NCBI RefSeq assembly: GCF_022352055.1
Contig: NZ_JAKRWM010000009.1
Location: forward strand, 62,001 to 126,000
Reading direction: 5' to 3'
Source of the DNA: Cohnella mopanensis
GTDB taxonomy: Bacteria; Bacillota; Bacilli; Paenibacillales; Paenibacillaceae
Length of the DNA: 64,000 bases
The notes under the pieces are model-generated. The model saw only the letters and a list, made by a program, of their open reading frames with translations, did not search any database and was not told the origin of the DNA. Below are positions 1-10,018 of this stretch, in pieces. Positions within the stretch are counted from its first letter, which is position 1, and each line of letters starts with the position of its first letter. Both the position numbers and the translations under genes were made by a program.

Positions 1-402
1 GTTCAGCAACGTGATCGCGAGAACATCGCCCTCGACTCCGACGTCCGCTTTCGCGAGCCAACCGTTGACCGAAGCGATCTCCTGTTGCATCCCTTCCACG
101 AATACCGGCCAATACTCCTTCACGATGTTATCGTTCGAGACGGATTGTCCGTATCGGATAATGATCTTAATGTCGGCGATATGTCCTAGCTTAGCCTTAA
201 CCCTCTCCGTAAAACCGGAATAAATAGTTTTAGGCAGCAGTACATCCTTGCCAATATATATCGTCCATTCCTTGCTGGAACGGCTGATTTCCACCTTCTC
301 GATCTGTCCGTCCCGAAAATGTTGCCCTAACCACTCGGTCGGCAGCTCCGCTTGTTGCAGTAGCACCTCGAACCGTTTACGCCCATCTTCCGTCGGTTGC
401 AT
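1..402 (-). CDS. polC: DNA polymerase III PolC, N-terminal fragment
   Basis: This is the first 134 codons of the Gram-positive replicative DNA polymerase PolC; the gene runs off the left edge of the window. The ATG at 402 is preceded by GGAGAGG at a suitable distance, and the reading frame stays open to base 1. The visible residues begin MQPTEDGRKRFEVLLQQAEL and fit the non-catalytic N-terminal region of PolC. The polymerase and exonuclease motifs would lie outside the window, so the identification rests on weak N-terminal similarity and on the conserved order proS-polC. A terminator closes the proS transcript upstream, so polC probably has its own promoter. Identity is fairly sure; completeness cannot be judged. 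Confidence 0.8.
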   Translation of the reverse strand, partial: MQPTEDGRKRFEVLLQQAELPTEWLGQHFRDGQIEKVEISRSSKEWTIYIGKDVLLPKTIYSGFTERVKAKLGHIADIKIIIRYGQSVSNDNIVKEYWPVFVEGMQQEIASVNGWLAKADVGVEGDVLAITLLN

Positions 403-442
403 CGCCGCATTCCTCTCCTGTCCCACTACCCGGTAAATATAA

Positions 443-508
443 AAGCTTCCGTGAAGAAGAGGCCAAACGCGAAATGACGCATGAGTACCCTCTTTCGTTC
501 GGAAGCTT
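443..508 (-). other. long hairpin in the polC leader
   Basis: AAGCTTCCG (443-451) pairs perfectly with CGGAAGCTT (500-508), and an inner arm GAAGAGG pairs with the CCTCTTTC stretch near 489-496. On the polC strand the stem is followed by CTTTTATATTT, a weak U-rich tract. It could be an attenuator, or the residual end of an older leader. No T-box core was recognised. Confidence 0.45.
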
Positions 509-573
509 CCGATTCTATTATCTTAACGCAGCCCAATCTATCGAAGCAATAGTAAGGTTAAGGGTTGTTCCAT

Positions 574-609
574 GAAAAAAACAAGTTGCGCGCTAGACGC
601 AACCTGTTC
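574..609 (-). terminator. intrinsic terminator of proS
   Basis: A 10-bp stem, ACAGGTTGCG with CGCAACTTGT (one G-U pair), is followed by seven Ts on the minus strand. It lies just downstream of the proS stop codon. Confidence 0.9.
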
Positions 610-616
610 GTATTAA

Positions 617-2065
617 TTAGTAGGCTTTGGCGAATACGACAGTATGCTCCGCGGCGTCGCCGCATACGAGGCACTTCGACTTCTTCTCCGCAGGTTCGAA
701 CGGAATGTTCCGGCTCGTTGCCCCGGTTTCTTCCTTCACCTGCTTCTCGCAAGCTTCCGAACCGCACCAGCCCGCAAGCGCGAAGCCTCTCTTCTCTTCC
801 ATCGCGACCTTGTATTCATCCAAAGTCTCGACGGAGAAGAAGTTGTCTTGTTGGAACGCAAGCGCGCGATTGAACATATCGTCGTGAATTTGCGCCAGTA
901 ACGATTGAACTTCCGCTACCAGGTTGTCTAGCGATACCGACTTCTTCTCGCCGCTGACGCGGGAAACGAGTACGCACTGTCCATTCTCAAGATCGCGAGG
1001 CCCAAGCTCCAGACGAATCGGGATGCCGCGCATCTCGTATTCGTTGAATTTCCATCCCGGAGATACGTCGGCACGATCGTCCACGCGAACGCGAATACCC
1101 GCCGCCTTCAATTGCGCATACAGCTCGTCCGTCTTGCCGATGACGACTTCCCTCGTCTTAGGAGGACCGATCGGAATCATGACGACTTGGGTCGCCGCGA
1201 CTTTAGGAGGCAATACCAGTCCGCGATCATCGCCGTGAACCATAATTAGCGCACCGATTAGGCGGGTGCTGACTCCCCATGAAGTCGTATGGCAAAATTG
1301 TTGCGTATTTTCCCGATCCAAGTATTTGATATCGAAAGCAACCGCAAACTTCGTCCCCAAATAATGAGAGGTCCCCGCTTGCACGGCTTTACCGTCCTTC
1401 ATCATCGCTTCGATCGAGTACGTATCTACTGCGCCCGCGAAACGTTCCGATGGCGTTTTCTGTCCTTTGATAACGGGGATCGCTAACACGTTCTGAACGA
1501 AGTCCGTGTAGACGTCGAGCATCTGCATCGTTTCTTTGCGAGCATCCGCTTCATCCTCATGGGCGGTATGGCCTTCTTGCCAGAGGAATTCGCTTGTCCG
1601 CAGAAACGGCAGCGTTCTTTTCTCCCAGCGTACGACGTTCGCCCATTGATTGATGAGCAGCGGCAGATCGCGATAGGAGTTAATCCACTTCGCATACATA
1701 TGACCGAACATCGTCTCCGAGGTCGGACGGATCGCGAGCTTCTCTTCGAGCTGTTCTCCGCCAGCTTCCGTTACGAAAGGCAGCTCGGGATTAAAGCCTT
1801 CCACGTGCTCCTTCTCCTTATTGAAGAAGCTCTCCGGAATGAACAACGGGAAGTAGGCGTTACGATGACCCGTATCTTTGAAACGTTGGTCAAGCTCCCT
1901 CTGCATGTTCTCCCATAGCTCATAACCGTCCGGACGAAATACAATGCATCCCCGAACAGGGGAGTAATCCATCAATTCCGCTTTCTTAATAACGTCGATA
2001 TACCATCGCGAGAAGTCTTCGCTCTGCGGCGTAATTTCCGTTACGAATCCTTTATCCTTCGACAT
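617..2065 (-). CDS. proS: prolyl-tRNA synthetase, archaeal/eukaryote-like short type
   Basis: Charges tRNA-Pro with proline in the cytosol. The 482-residue length, the N-terminal class II core and the C-terminal extension ending KAY mark the archaeal/eukaryote-like ProRS (type 3), not the roughly 565-residue bacterial form that B. subtilis has at this locus. Class II elements are visible: RPTSET at residues 113-118 and FLWQEGHTAHE near 160-170. No bacterial-type editing insertion fits in this length. The C-terminal tail contains a CLVCGDA motif that may be a remnant zinc site. The ATG at 2065 has an AGGAG site upstream. The gene sits between rseP and polC and ends in a strong terminator. Function is highly confident. 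Confidence 0.95.
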   Translation of the reverse strand: MSKDKGFVTEITPQSEDFSRWYIDVIKKAELMDYSPVRGCIVFRPDGYELWENMQRELDQRFKDTGHRNAYFPLFIPESFFNKEKEHVEGFNPELPFVTEAGGEQLEEKLAIRPTSETMFGHMYAKWINSYRDLPLLINQWANVVRWEKRTLPFLRTSEFLWQEGHTAHEDEADARKETMQMLDVYTDFVQNVLAIPVIKGQKTPSERFAGAVDTYSIEAMMKDGKAVQAGTSHYLGTKFAVAFDIKYLDRENTQQFCHTTSWGVSTRLIGALIMVHGDDRGLVLPPKVAATQVVMIPIGPPKTREVVIGKTDELYAQLKAAGIRVRVDDRADVSPGWKFNEYEMRGIPIRLELGPRDLENGQCVLVSRVSGEKKSVSLDNLVAEVQSLLAQIHDDMFNRALAFQQDNFFSVETLDEYKVAMEEKRGFALAGWCGSEACEKQVKEETGATSRNIPFEPAEKKSKCLVCGDAAEHTVVFAKAY

Positions 2066-2124
2066 AGTGCTCCTCCAGCTCCTAGCTTACGAAGTGCGTT
2101 TCTTACGAAACGCCTTCAATCGTC

Positions 2125-3390
2125 TTAATTTCTTACTAACCCTACAATATCGTTATAGGTGACTACAACCATAAGAAGCATGAGCATGGCGAACCCGACT
2201 AAATGAACCATACTCTCGCGGTTCGGATCGATCGGTTTCCCCCGAACAGCCTCTATCCCCAGGAACAGCAATCGGCTTCCATCGAGCGCCGGAATCGGCA
2301 ACAGGTTGAATATCCCCAAATATAAGCTCAATATCGCAGCCCACAAAGTAAGCTGATCAATACCTTCCCTAGCGATTTCAACGGTCATTTGCGTCGTTTT
2401 CACGGGACCGCCTAGATCATCCAGCTTGAATTCGCCGAATATGAGTTTCCGGAAACCTTCGAATATTCGCTGGGTCATCTCAACCATCGAATTGCTTGCA
2501 AAGCTGATCGTCTCGCTAGCGCTCGGATTGCGCATCTCTCCCGAAGGGTATACGCCGATTTTGCCCGTTCCGGTATCCGGAGTCACTTTTATCGGCAATT
2601 CCGTGCCTTCCCGTTCAACGACCCAGTTCATAGGCTTGCCTGCGGAATCGTTAATCTGTTCTCTGAACTTCTCCACGTCGCCGCCGATAGATACCCCGTT
2701 GATCGATTTCACCCAATCTCCATCCATCAGGCCTGATTGTTGCGCTGGCGTATTGGGGAGCACCTTCGAAATGAATACTTTGGACGAGTTTTCCAGCGGG
2801 ACGCCTTGTAGCATCAGATACGTCGCAAATAAAACAAATGCCAGTAAAAAGTTCATTACGGGACCGGCGAAAATGGCCAAAGCGCGCTTGCCTACCGGCT
2901 TGTGGCCGAATTGGCGATCGATCGGCGCGATCTGCGTCTCCTTGCCTCGAGCAATAATAAGCGCCTTAGGGTGTACGGAATACCGTTCAATCTCGCCATC
3001 GACATCTAATGTGATGAATAGGTCTCTTTCCAGATCGAGCGATTTTACTTCTCCGCGCATGACATTCGAACGCTCATCCAGACGGTCCAAATAAATACGC
3101 GTGACAGCATTATCTTTCACTCTAACCGATAAGGTTTGTCCAGGTTGAACCTCGACCACTTCGGGATCCTCGCCGGCCATCCGTACGAAACCGCCGATCG
3201 GAAGCAACCGCAATGTGTATCGAGTTTCCCCTCGCTTGATAGAAAATAGCTTAGGCCCGAATCCGATCGCGAATTCGCGTACTAAAATCCCCGCCCGGCG
3301 AGCGAAATAGAAGTGACCCCATTCATGCAAAGATACCAACACGAAGAACATCAGCACGGTCAATAAGGCGACCTGTATATTTTCCATCAT
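2125..3390 (-). CDS. rseP: site-2 intramembrane zinc metalloprotease RseP/RasP
   Basis: Membrane-embedded zinc protease of the S2P family; in B. subtilis RasP cleaves anti-sigma factors, the cell-division protein FtsL and signal-peptide remnants. The 421-residue protein has the HEWGH zinc motif at residues 22-26 inside the first membrane segment. It has a PDZ-like domain around residues 190-270, another hydrophobic segment near 175-195, and a C-terminal NLLPIPALDG motif carrying the third ligand region. Either of two adjacent ATGs (3390 or 3387) could be the start; AAAGGGG lies 5 or 8 bases upstream. It follows dxr and precedes proS, as in Bacillus. Confidence 0.95.
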   Translation of the reverse strand: MMENIQVALLTVLMFFVLVSLHEWGHFYFARRAGILVREFAIGFGPKLFSIKRGETRYTLRLLPIGGFVRMAGEDPEVVEVQPGQTLSVRVKDNAVTRIYLDRLDERSNVMRGEVKSLDLERDLFITLDVDGEIERYSVHPKALIIARGKETQIAPIDRQFGHKPVGKRALAIFAGPVMNFLLAFVLFATYLMLQGVPLENSSKVFISKVLPNTPAQQSGLMDGDWVKSINGVSIGGDVEKFREQINDSAGKPMNWVVEREGTELPIKVTPDTGTGKIGVYPSGEMRNPSASETISFASNSMVEMTQRIFEGFRKLIFGEFKLDDLGGPVKTTQMTVEIAREGIDQLTLWAAILSLYLGIFNLLPIPALDGSRLLFLGIEAVRGKPIDPNRESMVHLVGFAMLMLLMVVVTYNDIVGLVRN

Positions 3391-3472
3391 TCCAACCCCT
3401 TTGTACCGCGAACGGCTGATCTTAGATTAACATTATTCTCCGAGCCGTTACAAGAGAATACAACCTTACCCT

Positions 3473-4615
3473 TTATTCTATGGACGAAGCTTCAATTCGA
3501 GCCCATGCATCCGTCTCCAATATCGCTTCCAAGCTAGGTGAGACGATGGAAAGATGCCTGGATAGCACCTCTTCGATAATTCCTTCGATCGCTAGAAATG
3601 AAATCTCGCCCTTAAGAAACCGAGCAACCGCGATTTCATTCGCTGCGTTGAAGACGGTCGTCGAGGTCCCCCCCTCGCGTCCGGCCTCGTAAGCTAAACG
3701 CAAACAGGGGTACCGTTCGAAATCCATCTTCCGAAAATGCAAAGCCCCTGTTGCAAGCAAATCCAGCGGGGAAGCCGGCGATATTTTACGCTCCGGATAA
3801 GTAAGCGCATATTGGATCGGAACCCTCATATCCGGGTTTCCCAACTGCGCCATCATGCTCGTATCGGTAAACTCGACCATGGAATGGATGATGCTCTCCG
3901 GATGAAGAACGACGTCGATCTGATCGTAGGGCATATCGAACAGCCAGTGGGCTTCAATAACTTCGAGCCCTTTGTTCGCCATAGTGGCCGAGTCGATAGT
4001 CACCTTCGCTCCCATGCTCCAATTCGGGTGTTTCAGAGCGTCCGCCACGGTCACGTTTTTCAATTGGTCGCGTCCGAGATCGCGGAAGCTTCCTCCGGAA
4101 GCCGTCAGAAGAATCCTTCTGATCGCTTTCCGATTTTCTCCGTTCAGGCATTGGAAGATCGCCGAATGCTCGCTGTCGACCGGCAAGATCGATACGCCCT
4201 TCTCTCTTGCACGTTGCATGACCAAGTGCCCAGCGGTTACTAGGGTTTCCTTATTGGCAAGGCCAATATCCGCTCCCGCCTCGATTGCGGCTAAGGTCGA
4301 AGTTAGCCCTAAGCTTCCGACTAACGCGCATACGACATAATCCACTCCGGATTGACCGGCGATTTCGATTAAACCTGCTTCGCCATATACAACTCTAACG
4401 CCTTCCGAAACTTCCGAACGTATTCGTTCGGCTAAAGCCTCGTTCGCCGCCGATACCCATTTGGGCTTGAATTGGCGAACTTGCTGCAGCAGCAAATCCA
4501 CATTTTGGCCCGCCGCCAAGCCGACAACTTCGAAATCCTCGGGTTGGCGAGCGATGACATCCAGCGTCTGGGTACCGATCGAGCCCGTACTCCCGAGGAC
4601 GACTATTTTCTTCAT
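3473..4615 (-). CDS. dxr: 1-deoxy-D-xylulose 5-phosphate reductoisomerase
   Basis: Second enzyme of the MEP isoprenoid pathway: it converts DXP to 2-C-methylerythritol 4-phosphate using NADPH in the cytosol. The 380 residues match the usual length. The N-terminus carries a nucleotide-binding [14 protein letters not shown] motif, the middle has the [11 protein letters not shown] active-site segment, and further on [10 protein letters not shown] and [13 protein letters not shown] are the substrate-loop and domain signatures. The ATG follows GGAGG by six bases. It lies between cdsA and rseP; its isoprenoid product line feeds UppS, encoded nearby in the same direction. Confidence 0.97.
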   Translation of the reverse strand: MKKIVVLGSTGSIGTQTLDVIARQPEDFEVVGLAAGQNVDLLLQQVRQFKPKWVSAANEALAERIRSEVSEGVRVVYGEAGLIEIAGQSGVDYVVCALVGSLGLTSTLAAIEAGADIGLANKETLVTAGHLVMQRAREKGVSILPVDSEHSAIFQCLNGENRKAIRRILLTASGGSFRDLGRDQLKNVTVADALKHPNWSMGAKVTIDSATMANKGLEVIEAHWLFDMPYDQIDVVLHPESIIHSMVEFTDTSMMAQLGNPDMRVPIQYALTYPERKISPASPLDLLATGALHFRKMDFERYPCLRLAYEAGREGGTSTTVFNAANEIAVARFLKGEISFLAIEGIIEEVLSRHLSIVSPSLEAILETDAWARIEASSIE

Positions 4616-4699
4616 GGAAGACCTCCGCCTGTCATCATTTGATCACGGTGCTCAAAATCCGACAATTAAACTCTTGCTTTATGTACGTTAGAACAAACT

Positions 4700-5491
4700 T
4701 TATAAGGTCAATAGTCCAAGTAAATGAACCAAAGGAAATACGATTAACCAGCTATCGGTTCGATCCAGAACGCCGCCGTGACCGGGCAGCAGGTTCCCCG
4801 AATCCTTCACATTACGGAACCGCTTATAAGCGGATTGAACAAGGTCGCCAAGCTGGCCCGCAACCGCTGCCGTTAATCCGATCAACGATGCTTGCCCAAC
4901 GCCTAGCCATTCCGGTTTGCTGTAAGCAAAGATCAGTCCAACGCCTATCGCGATGACTAACCCCCCTAACGCTCCCTCGATCGTCTTATTCGGGCTGATG
5001 GCTGGCCATAACTTCGTCTTTCCTATTGCTTTACCCACAAAATAAGCGCCGGCATCCGATGCCCAAATGCAAGCAAACGTAAGGGCAGACCAGAAGATGC
5101 CATGCTCGAGATCCCTAGTGAGCGCCATATAGTGAAAGCCTGCCCCAACATAGATAGCGCCAAGGAACAGAACGCTAACATGCTCTAGTTGTATACGGTT
5201 TTTACTGAATACGGTTCCGCATAGTAATACGAACATCAGCACCCAGGCAATCGTCGTAAAAGAAGGAAGCTCCCAATCAAAAGGCATTTTGGGCAAGGCG
5301 ATCAATAAAACCGCCGCGAAACCGATCAATACATCAAGCCGCGTCCAGGCTTGACCGTTCAGTCTCGCATATTCCCAATACCCGATTAGCGCAAGCAAGA
5401 GGAGCAACCCTGTGTAGTACCAGCCTCCAGCTACCAAGAGACCTATGAAAGCAGCACCGGCTATAACTCCGGTAACAATTCGCTGACCCAT
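4700..5491 (-). CDS. cdsA: phosphatidate cytidylyltransferase (CDP-diglyceride synthase)
   Basis: Integral membrane enzyme that makes CDP-diacylglycerol from phosphatidic acid and CTP, the branch point of phospholipid synthesis. The 263-residue product has about eight hydrophobic segments and the family signature near the C-terminus: a YKR...KD stretch followed by LLPGHGGVLDRTDS. I place the start at MGQRIVTG (5491), because a longer frame to 5602 runs into uppS and its first 37 residues are not hydrophobic. The chosen ATG is preceded by a G-rich Shine-Dalgarno region and lies four bases after the uppS stop, suggesting translational coupling. Confidence 0.95.
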   Translation of the reverse strand: MGQRIVTGVIAGAAFIGLLVAGGWYYTGLLLLLALIGYWEYARLNGQAWTRLDVLIGFAAVLLIALPKMPFDWELPSFTTIAWVLMFVLLCGTVFSKNRIQLEHVSVLFLGAIYVGAGFHYMALTRDLEHGIFWSALTFACIWASDAGAYFVGKAIGKTKLWPAISPNKTIEGALGGLVIAIGVGLIFAYSKPEWLGVGQASLIGLTAAVAGQLGDLVQSAYKRFRNVKDSGNLLPGHGGVLDRTDSWLIVFPLVHLLGLLTL

Positions 5492-5495
5492 GCTG

Positions 5496-6296
5496 TCAAA
5501 GCCCCCCGTAGCGGCGCGCTCGCCGCTGGTATTCGCGGACGGCGTCGTATAAATGTTGTTCGCTGAATTCCGGCCAATACACTTCCGTGAAACAAAATTC
5601 ACTGTACGCCAATTGCCATAACATGAAGTTGCTTAAACGCAACTCCCCGCTTGTGCGAATAAGCAAATCCGGATCCGGAAGGCCATTCGATAACAGCAGT
5701 CGCTCGAAATCCGCCTCTTCGATCGTGTTCGGATCCAATTGACCTGCCGCGGCTTGCCTCGCCAATTCCTTGGCGGCATCGACCATTTCGAGTCTACTGC
5801 CGTAATTCAATGCAAAATTCAAAATAAGTCCCGTGTTATGCTGGGTCTGACGAACCGCTTCTTCCACTGCGGCGATCGTATGATCCGGAAGTAAATCCCG
5901 ATTTCCCATCATTCTTACTTGCACGTTATTTTCAATAAGTTCACCCAATTCGAGCGAGAGGAATTCCTGCGGTAATTTCATCAGGAATTCTACCTCTGCT
6001 TTGGGGCGCTTCCAATTTTCCGTGGAGAAAGCATACAAGGTCAGCACTTTAACACCGATGCGATCGGCGGCTTTCGTGATTCTCTTCACGGCTTTCATCC
6101 CGTTATGATGTCCGGCAATTCGCGGCAGTCCTCTAGCTTTGGCCCAACGGCCGTTTCCGTCCATGATGATCGCGATATGTTCCGGAATGTTTTCTCCAGT
6201 CGGTACTTCTTCCGTTTTCACGTTTTGTTGTTGCATATCTTGCTCCGTGAAGACGCCGACCCTCAGCTTCCGTAGCCATTTACTGAACAAACCCAT
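5496..6296 (-). CDS. uppS: undecaprenyl diphosphate synthase (isoprenyl transferase)
   Basis: Cis-prenyltransferase that elongates farnesyl diphosphate with isopentenyl diphosphate to C55 undecaprenyl diphosphate, the carrier for cell-wall synthesis. The conserved HIAIIMDGNGRWAK motif, the following RIAGHHNG loop and the C-terminal DLLIRTSGELRLSNFMLWQ motif are all present. The start at 6296 (MGLFSKWL) is chosen over the upstream ATG at 6311, because that ATG overlaps the GGGGGGAAG ribosome binding site. This gives 266 residues, slightly longer than usual because of an N-terminal tail of about 30 residues. A terminator precedes it, so it probably starts a new transcription unit with cdsA. Confidence 0.95.
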   Translation of the reverse strand: MGLFSKWLRKLRVGVFTEQDMQQQNVKTEEVPTGENIPEHIAIIMDGNGRWAKARGLPRIAGHHNGMKAVKRITKAADRIGVKVLTLYAFSTENWKRPKAEVEFLMKLPQEFLSLELGELIENNVQVRMMGNRDLLPDHTIAAVEEAVRQTQHNTGLILNFALNYGSRLEMVDAAKELARQAAAGQLDPNTIEEADFERLLLSNGLPDPDLLIRTSGELRLSNFMLWQLAYSEFCFTEVYWPEFSEQHLYDAVREYQRRARRYGGL

Positions 6297-6340
6297 GGTT
6301 CTTCCCCCCAATAGCAGACGACGTTAATCCGCTAGCTAGC

Positions 6341-6373
6341 CAAAAGAGAATAAACCCCACCTTTCGGAGGGGC
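6341..6373 (-). terminator. intrinsic terminator between frr and uppS
   Basis: CCCCTCC-GAAA-GGTGGGG with a GNRA-type tetraloop and one internal mismatch is followed by TTTATTCTCTTTT on the minus strand. Confidence 0.8.
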
Positions 6374-6387
6374 CTTGCGAGTTCAAA

Positions 6388-6941
6388 TCAAACTTCCATG
6401 ATCTCTTTTTCTTTAGCTACCAAGATTTTGTCCACTTCGGCAACGAAACGATCCGTGATTTTCTGTACGTCATCTTGATGGCGACGAGATTCATCTTCCG
6501 AAATTTCGCCTTTTTCTTTTTTCTTGATCTCATCATTCGCGTCGCGACGTATGTTACGAATGGCGACTTTAGCCTCTTCGCCGAATTTCTTCGTCGATTT
6601 GGCCAAATCTGCACGACGTTCTTCCGTCAGCGGTGGAATGTTCAAGCGGATAATCGATCCGTCATTAGCTGGGGTTAATCCCAAATCCGATTTCTGGATC
6701 GCCTTCTCGATGGCGGACAAAGCCGTTTTGTCCCATGGTGTAATAATGATCGTACGGGAATCCGGTGTATTCACGGAGCCCATCTGATTAACGGGCGTAG
6801 GCGTTCCGTAATAGTCGACTTGAACCCGATCCAACATGGAGGCAGAAGCTCTGCCCGCTCTCAGCGTTAATAGGTCGCGTTTCAATGCTCCTAACGCTTT
6901 CTCCATACGCTCTTCCGCGTCTTTCTTAATCGCCTGCGGCA

Positions 6942-6942
<1 letters not shown>
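6388..6942 (-). CDS. frr: ribosome recycling factor
   Basis: Splits post-termination ribosomes together with EF-G. The 184-residue protein has the usual length and shape: a mostly charged three-helix-bundle sequence with a central beta domain. Recognisable segments are [20 protein letters not shown] near residues 27-46 and the C-terminal coiled-coil region rich in Lys and Glu. The ATG overlaps the pyrH stop by one base (TAATG), so the two genes are translationally coupled. Followed by a terminator. Confidence 0.97.
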
Positions 6943-8398
<1,456 letters not shown>

Positions 8399-8465
8399 GT
8401 GGACTCCTCCTAAGTTTAGGCCCTCATTCGGCGGATGCCGTTCTGAGGTGCTATTGATTTTTCTG

Positions 8466-8508
8466 AAAAAAAGGGCGGTGAGAAGGTTCTCTTCTGACCA
8501 CCCTTTGA
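8466..8508 (-). terminator. terminator-like hairpin between rpsB and tsf
   Basis: AAAGGGTGGTCAGAAG pairs with CTTCTCACCGCCCTTT (one wobble, one mismatch) and is followed by a T run on the minus strand. It probably lowers tsf expression relative to rpsB, or ends part of the rpsB messages. Confidence 0.85.
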
Positions 8509-8532
8509 TTGTCCTTATGAATGCAATGGCGA

Positions 8533-9231
8533 TTAGGCGGTTGTTTCTTCACCTTGACGCGATTCAACGATTGCATCAGCCATCTTAGCTGTCAAGAGCT
8601 TAACAGCGCGGATTGCGTCATCGTTACCCGGGATAACATAATCGATCTCATCCGGATCGCAGTTCGTATCAACGATACCCACGATCGGAATGCCCAATTT
8701 GCGAGCTTCGGCAACAGCGATACGCTCTTTACGAGGATCGATGATGAACAAAGCATCAGGCAATTTACGCATATTTTTAATGCCACCGAGGAACTTCTCG
8801 AGGCGCTCTTTCTCTTTGCGAAGAATGATAACTTCTTTTTTAGGCAGCACTTCGAAAGTGCCGTCTTGTTCCCATTTGTCCAATTGGTGCAAACGGTCCG
8901 TACGTTTTTGGATCGTGGAGAAGTTAGTCAACGTACCACCCAACCAACGTTGGTTGATATAGTATTGACCGCTGCGCTCAGCTTCTTCTTTAACGGAATC
9001 TTGAGCTTGCTTCTTCGTTCCTACGAACAGCATAGTGCCGCCGTTTTCTCCGAGTTGACGCACGAAATTGTAAGCTTCGTCAACCTTTTTAACCGTTTTC
9101 TGCAAATCGATAATGTAAATGCCGTTACGTTCAGTAAAGATGTACTTATCCATTTTCGGGTTCCAACGACGTGTTTGGTGACCGAAATGTACCCCTGCTT
9201 CAAGCAGTTGTTTCATGGAAATGACTGCCAT
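8533..9231 (-). CDS. rpsB: 30S ribosomal protein S2
   Basis: Structural protein of the small ribosomal subunit. The frame is open upstream to 9390, but the true start is the ATG at 9231: the protein then begins [20 protein letters not shown], the standard N-terminus, and AGGAGGTG precedes it. The result is 232 residues, a normal length. Family segments include [12 protein letters not shown] and the C-terminal [24 protein letters not shown] stretch. A good sigma-A promoter lies about 130 bases upstream, so rpsB can be transcribed independently of the flagellar operon that ends just before it. Confidence 0.98.
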   Translation of the reverse strand: MAVISMKQLLEAGVHFGHQTRRWNPKMDKYIFTERNGIYIIDLQKTVKKVDEAYNFVRQLGENGGTMLFVGTKKQAQDSVKEEAERSGQYYINQRWLGGTLTNFSTIQKRTDRLHQLDKWEQDGTFEVLPKKEVIILRKEKERLEKFLGGIKNMRKLPDALFIIDPRKERIAVAEARKLGIPIVGIVDTNCDPDEIDYVIPGNDDAIRAVKLLTAKMADAIVESRQGEETTA

Positions 9232-9361
9232 CTTCCTGCACCTCCTAGTGGTTTTTGGTGAATCTCCGCCGCCCTTCGCTCCTTTCGCCAAAACTCCCTC
9301 GTTATGTCGAGAAAGCACCGTTGACGAAATTGAAAGGCGTGTGTTTTTTACACCGAAAAAT
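9232..9361 (-). other. 5' leader of rpsB
   Basis: About 130 transcribed but untranslated bases separate the promoter from the rpsB start. They can form a GGTGT/ACACC-type small stem and a longer TTTTGG...CCAAAA pairing near the ribosome binding site. S2 leaders are autoregulated in several bacteria; that this one binds S2 is inference. Confidence 0.4.
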
Positions 9362-9390
9362 AATATACCATATCGACAACCGTCGCGCAA
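9362..9390 (-). promoter_or_regulatory. sigma-A promoter of rpsB
   Basis: On the minus strand, TTGCGC (9385-9390) and TATATT (9362-9367) are separated by exactly 17 bases, close to the vegetative consensus. It lies downstream of the last gene of the fla/che operon. Confidence 0.8.
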
Positions 9391-9442
9391 TGGCAGAAAC
9401 GCAATAATGGTACGTTTTTTAAGCGCGGTTTATAAAACGCGT

Positions 9443-10018
9443 TTATTTTTTTCGCGTAAGCTCGCTCATGATTTGTTTATAGGTCGGTTTACCGCTAAAA
9501 ACGGCGTTGCCTACATTCATTTTCTTCGCGATCGGCCTAGCATGGTTAATAAAATCTTCCGTGTCTTCGATAATGCCCAATCCCAACAATGAATTAGCTA
9601 CTTCCGTAAGCGTCATACCATAACTGACATACAAGGTGTACTCTTTAGGGGTAGCAGGCTCGCTAGCTTCCGTTTGCTCGGTTTCCTTCGCTTCAGAAGA
9701 TGATGATGGCGATTGTTCCCCGTTGTTCTCTTCAGGTGTCGTTAAAGCGGGTTCCGAGCCGTCTCCCTCGCCTTTGTTATCTTCCGTTTCGCTCTTCTCT
9801 TTCGCGGCGGCAACAGCATCGTTAAGCTGCTCATCCAACTGGGCTTTAGTTAGTAGGACAAGGCCCGCTTGCTTCGCTTGATCATTCAATTCCTCTCGCG
9901 TTAAAGGCTTCACTACCTTATCCATTTGGTCATTTGCTAGCAAGATTAGTTGAAGCATTGACGCCCCGACGATGATTCCGATCCCAAGCCCCATTAGCCA
10001 GCTTCGATATTTACGCAT
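9443..10018 (-). CDS. membrane-anchored protein with MltG/YceG-like domain
   Basis: A 191-residue protein with one N-terminal membrane segment (about residues 8-28), a highly charged Ser/Glu/Thr/Pro-rich linker (about 70-125), and a small C-terminal domain. That domain (YTLYVSYGMTLTEVANSLL onward) resembles the LysM-like N-terminal domain of the endolytic transglycosylase MltG/YceG. The MltG catalytic domain is absent, so transglycosylase activity is not predicted; a wall-facing binding role is inference. The first ATG overlaps the preceding gene by eight bases. It is the last gene of the fla/che run, before the rpsB promoter. Confidence 0.7.
   Translation of the reverse strand: MRKYRSWLMGLGIGIIVGASMLQLILLANDQMDKVVKPLTREELNDQAKQAGLVLLTKAQLDEQLNDAVAAAKEKSETEDNKGEGDGSEPALTTPEENNGEQSPSSSSEAKETEQTEASEPATPKEYTLYVSYGMTLTEVANSLLGLGIIEDTEDFINHARPIAKKMNVGNAVFSGKPTYKQIMSELTRKK

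Noticed and set aside
403..573. T-box riboswitch in the polC leader
   Set aside because: The AGAGGGTAC stretch recalls a T-box core, but the GGTGGNACCGCG antiterminator sequence and a specifier hairpin are not found, and polC is not an amino-acid gene.
9409..9445. CGCG-centred palindrome after the MltG-like gene as a terminator
   Set aside because: The stem has almost no loop and two mismatches, and on the minus strand it is followed by As, not Ts.
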